Source of the DNA: Hormiphora californensis
Lineage: Eukaryota; Ctenophora; Tentaculata; Cydippida; Pleurobrachiidae
NCBI GenBank assembly: GCA_020137815.1
Contig: CM035354.1
Coordinates: forward strand, 8,044,487-8,108,486
Reading direction: 5' to 3'
Length of the DNA stretch: 64,000 nucleotides
In this document: one piece after another, positions 60,926 to 64,000 of the stretch
Layout: each line of letters starts with the position of its first letter
Position numbering within the stretch: position 1 is the stretch's first letter
Notes under the pieces: model-generated
Told to the model about the DNA's origin: nothing
Databases searched by the model: none
Seen by the model: only the letters and a program-made list of their open reading frames with translations
Translations under genes and position numbers: made by a program

Positions 60926-63900
60926 TCAAGATGTGAGTTGAATTGGTGCCTCTCGTATCTCATCGTCCTCTATTATGTAGGTAGTTGGACCACCACTAGG
61001 TGTGTTGTTAGAGTTGTTTCTGAAGGAGCGTTACCATGGTTACACATCAGTTACACAATGGTTACACAATAATTAGCAGTTACCTTGGTTACACAGCTCA
61101 GCAGTGGGGCAGGAAACATGCGGCAGTTGCTTCAAGAAGGATCCAGGGCGAATGTGATTCACTGATTCGAGTTTTAGAATCACTGAACCACACGGCTTTT
61201 AAAAAATGCTTTGAGCGTCGCGTAAACATGCTGGATAGTCTGCGCGAAGACGCACGGAAATCCCCCCAAAATCATGCTTTAATGCACAAAACGATAGAAA
61301 GTTATCCCCCATAGGTTTAGAAAAGGGACCAGCTCACAAGTTTAGAAAAAGGGGCGGAAAGTTTTCAGCTGGCACAGGCAGTAAACACAACCAAACATTA
61401 CACACGCCACACAGTACTCACGGTGTAGCATCCTGTACTCTGACCCTCACATCTTCCTCCTTATCCTCTACATCAGGGTGGATGTAGTCAGTCAGTGTCT
61501 CACTGGCTACCTTACCCCAGGCTTCCGGGTAGTGCTCCTCTAACTTCCCCTTTATCGATCTGCAAATGAGGTGACAGTGAGGGGGGGATGAAAATGCAGA
61601 AGATATCACGAGAGATGAAGAACTCACTGTATACGACGGAAGGCGGTCTCCACATCTTTCCTCATCTCCACTAACAGTCTAGTGTAATGGAGGAATGAGT
61701 CCTGTGCTTTAGTGTATTGGTGGGCAGATAGGGCGTTACAAGATCTCAACTTCTCGTTCGTACACTCCAATTCGTTTAGCCTGGAATAGATGCTGGGTTA
61801 GGGTGGTCAGTGTTACACCTGATTCTTCCATCTGGCAAATTTTCCAGATGGCCCACCCCATCAAGTGTAACTGGAGGCTTGTTAAATTAATGTGGGACTG
61901 ATCAAAATAGTGAAAATAACTTTTTACATCCCCCACAGAATCATCGACTCACATGTATTTCTGTTTCCGTGTTACTTCGGAGATATTTTCACGAGGCACT
62001 ATGTTAGCTAATCGAGCAATTAACATATCTGATGCCCTGTTCTCCTCTGAGATGCCCGTCACAGATTCTGGAACACTCATAGCGCTCACCATGCTGATTA
62101 GAGGGGAGGAGAGAGGGTTAATCCTGGAAAAGTTAATTAGGGATCTGAGAGATAATTAGTTGCCATTACTCAGTAGCCCGCTAGTAGCCCCTCGCCGACA
62201 TACAAAGGCTGAGAATCAGCTATTACCTGGCTGTACGATTGTCGTTTCGGAGTGGTGTGGTAGTGCCACCAGAGTGAATTGTGGCTGACTCAAAGCTCAG
62301 CTCTGTAAACGCCTCAGATGTCATAGCCTGTGTGAGAATATCAAGAGTTAGGTTGATGAAGGAGTATCATGTGTGCTTTCAACATGACAATTAGTTTTAT
62401 GAAGGAGCAACTCACATCTTCGGCCTGTTCCAGGGTTGGAGTTGACTCAACAGATGAACAGTATTCCACGGGTTCTATAGTGCTTAGAACCTCTAAATCT
62501 GATGGGGTGATCTGGATAGTTTTCTTAATTTGGATTTCCGGATAAAGATTTCTCACTTCTTCCCTTCCATCATCATTCTCCTCTATTGATTTCAGCTCAT
62601 CCTCAATAATGTCTTCTAAATCATCCGGTACAATATCCTCTGTGATCTGATCTCCATTGTCTGTTCCCTGTTCCTCTGTTATCTGATCCTCATTGTCTGT
62701 TCCTTGATCCTCTGTTATCTGATCCCCATTGTCTGTTCCCTGATCCTCTGTTATCTGACCTCCATTGTCTGTTCCCTGATCCTCTGTTATCTGATCCCCA
62801 TTGTCTGTTCCTTGATCCTCTGTTATCTGATCCCCATTGTCTGTTCCTTGATCCTCTGTTATCTGATCCCCATTGTCTGTTCCTTGATCCTCTGTTATCT
62901 GATCATCAAGTGTCACGTGACTCAGCGAGGAGGATGACATGTCAGGTCCTACCACGGTACTGCTACTGGATGTTTCTGTCACCATATCAACCTGAGATAA
63001 ACTGAGAACAGAGTTTGTCTGAGAAGGAGGATCTCCGATTACAACTGGAGAGATACTGTCGCCAAGAGGAGGCGTCGCAACGGATAAAGGCAGATATGCA
63101 GGTGGCGTTGTGGCAAGAGCTAATCCACCAAATAGTTTGTTTTCTGGAGGCGTCGTTGAAGATGACTTGTCCGGCGAAGATGAGGTTGGTTGAGGAGGAT
63201 GCGAGTTTGTTTGCGGAGGAGAAGATGTTGTTTGGGAAGGTGAGGTTGTTTGCGGAGAAGGCGAGGTTTGTTGTGGAGGAGGCGAGGTTGTTTTGTCCGA
63301 CGAAGATGTTTGCGGAGGAGGCGAGGTTGTTTGCGGAGGAGTCGAAGTTGTTTGCGGAGGAGGCGACATTGATTGCGGAGGAGATGAAGTTGTTTGCGGA
63401 GGTGAAGAAGTAGTTTGCGGAGGAGGCGAGATTGATTGCGGTGGAGGCGAGGTTGTTTTGTCCGGCGAAGATGTTTGAGGAGGCGAGGTTGTTTGCGGAG
63501 GAGACGAAGTTGTTTGCGGAGGAGGCGAGACTGCCTCTGAATTAGGTGATACTGTAAAGGAAGGTGGAGCAGGGGATTGTTGAGGAACAGGACTCTGAAG
63601 AATAGTGTGGGTGCTAGTGAATAGGGCTGTCTCCTGCGAGGAATAGGAGCTAGGTGTAACTAGTTCATGATCTCTCTGAACCAGTACATCCTCCTCCTCT
63701 ATCCCACCCACCACATCGTCTCCTCCATCTTTCTCCTCAGCACAAAACACCTCTCTCTCATCTTCCTCAGGGATCAGTGCATCTACTGATTGAGCAGAGG
63801 TTCCTAGAATCGCAATGGAGGATACTGACGATCGGACAGTCTCGTTACTAAGAGAGTTCCTCATTTTCGTTTGTATCGGGATCTCTGCCTCTCCGTTCTC

Positions 63901-64000
63901 CTCCTCCTCCTCCTCATTATCAGAGGCAATGACATGGACAGATGAGGTTGAGGCAAGGATCTGGACGCTAGATGAGTTTTCAATGAGGCGAGACTCGCTA
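60926..64000 (-). CDS. KXD1: KxDL-domain protein with a very long repetitive N-terminal region (5' end outside window)
   Basis: KXD1 is a subunit of BORC, which positions lysosomes through Arl8 and kinesin. Exons: 62416-64000 (open to the edge), 62227-62327, 61953-62093, 61628-61780, 61422-61559, 60926-61019. The last five total 627 nt and stay in phase to the stop. Exons 61422-61780 encode the KxDL domain: LNELECTNEKLRSCNALSAH, then FLHYTRLLVEMRKDVETAFR and KGKLEEHYPEAW. The tail is acidic, ending REAPIQLTS. The preceding large exon gives at least 528 residues of disordered sequence: an acidic EEEEEE stretch, about 20 Ser/Pro/Gln/Thr octads (SPPPQTTS type), and seven and a half copies of DQITEDQGTDNG. 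Human KXD1 is about 176 residues, so this is an extended form or a fusion. The ATG at 63864 is internal because the frame stays open upstream. Confidence 0.85.
62632..62904. repeat. 36-bp coding tandem repeat (12-residue unit)
   Basis: Seven full copies plus a partial copy, in frame inside the KxDL gene, encoding DQITEDQGTDNG with single changes (GQ, EE, NE). The very low divergence between copies points to recent unequal exchange or slippage. Confidence 0.95.
63140..63540. repeat. 24-bp coding repeat region (Ser/Pro/Gln/Thr octads)
   Basis: About 400 bp of imperfect units such as GTTGTTTGCGGAGGAGGCGA on the plus strand, read on the minus strand as SPPPQTTS, SPPQTTSS and SPDKTTSP. Units are more diverged than those of the 36-bp array. 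Confidence 0.93.

Noticed and set aside
62704-62937. Hydrophobic ILCYLIPIVCS repeat protein on the plus strand
   Set aside because: Antisense reading of the 36-bp coding repeat of the KxDL gene; no start context or splice evidence.

Overview
The window is nuclear DNA from an animal, most likely an invertebrate or early-branching metazoan. Genes have many small exons with GT..AG splice sites and only about 250 bp to a few kb between neighbours. TTAGGG-type repeats are present, as are metazoan families: SNX27, SMAP-type ArfGAP, Na+/Ca2+ exchanger, kelch-like BTB, TRIM-NHL, a 7TM receptor and a KxDL protein. I cannot name the species. Dinucleotide repeats are almost all AG/CT.

Left part (1-9.5 kb): mostly mobile and repetitive DNA. 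It holds a G-rich patch, a 72-bp satellite that flips orientation at about 930, a nested inverted repeat, a 5'-truncated Penelope-like retroelement with RT and GIY-YIG domains (minus strand) and a hammerhead-like RNA motif beyond its stop codon, a weak ionotropic-glutamate-receptor-like relic, a MITE, and a 2.2-kb cluster of large fold-back elements carrying telomere-like repeats.

Gene cluster 1 (9.6-23.8 kb, plus strand): SNX27 (one 7.5-kb intron), MTHFSD-like (single exon) and a SMAP-type ArfGAP (6 exons). SNX27 and MTHFSD have many 1-2 bp frame breaks although conserved sequence continues in another frame across each break; this looks more like consensus error than decay, but pseudogenes are not excluded.

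Gene 2 (25.1-34.9 kb, minus): a complete SLC8-type Na+/Ca2+ exchanger. I traced 20 exons by splice sites and homology; they total 3009 nt, exactly 1002 codons plus stop.

Middle (35-47 kb): no recognisable gene. It holds AG repeats, a 100-N gap at 40835-40934 inside about 2.5 kb of degenerate homopolymer sequence, a 30-bp tandem repeat and a pogo/Tigger-like transposon end. At 47.4-48.0 kb is the C-terminal SH3 domain of a minus-strand gene whose 5' part is unclear.

Gene cluster 3 (50-64 kb): a TRIM-NHL gene (plus) whose intron, inside the B-box, contains a complete kelch-like BTB gene on the opposite strand; then about 4 kb of hairpins and MITEs, a single-exon 7TM receptor (plus), and the 3' part of a minus-strand gene encoding a C-terminal KxDL domain behind a very long repetitive disordered region that runs off the window. 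Three genes point to endosome/lysosome traffic (SNX27, SMAP, KxDL/BORC) and two to ubiquitin ligases (TRIM-NHL, KLHL); I see no evidence that they are co-regulated.
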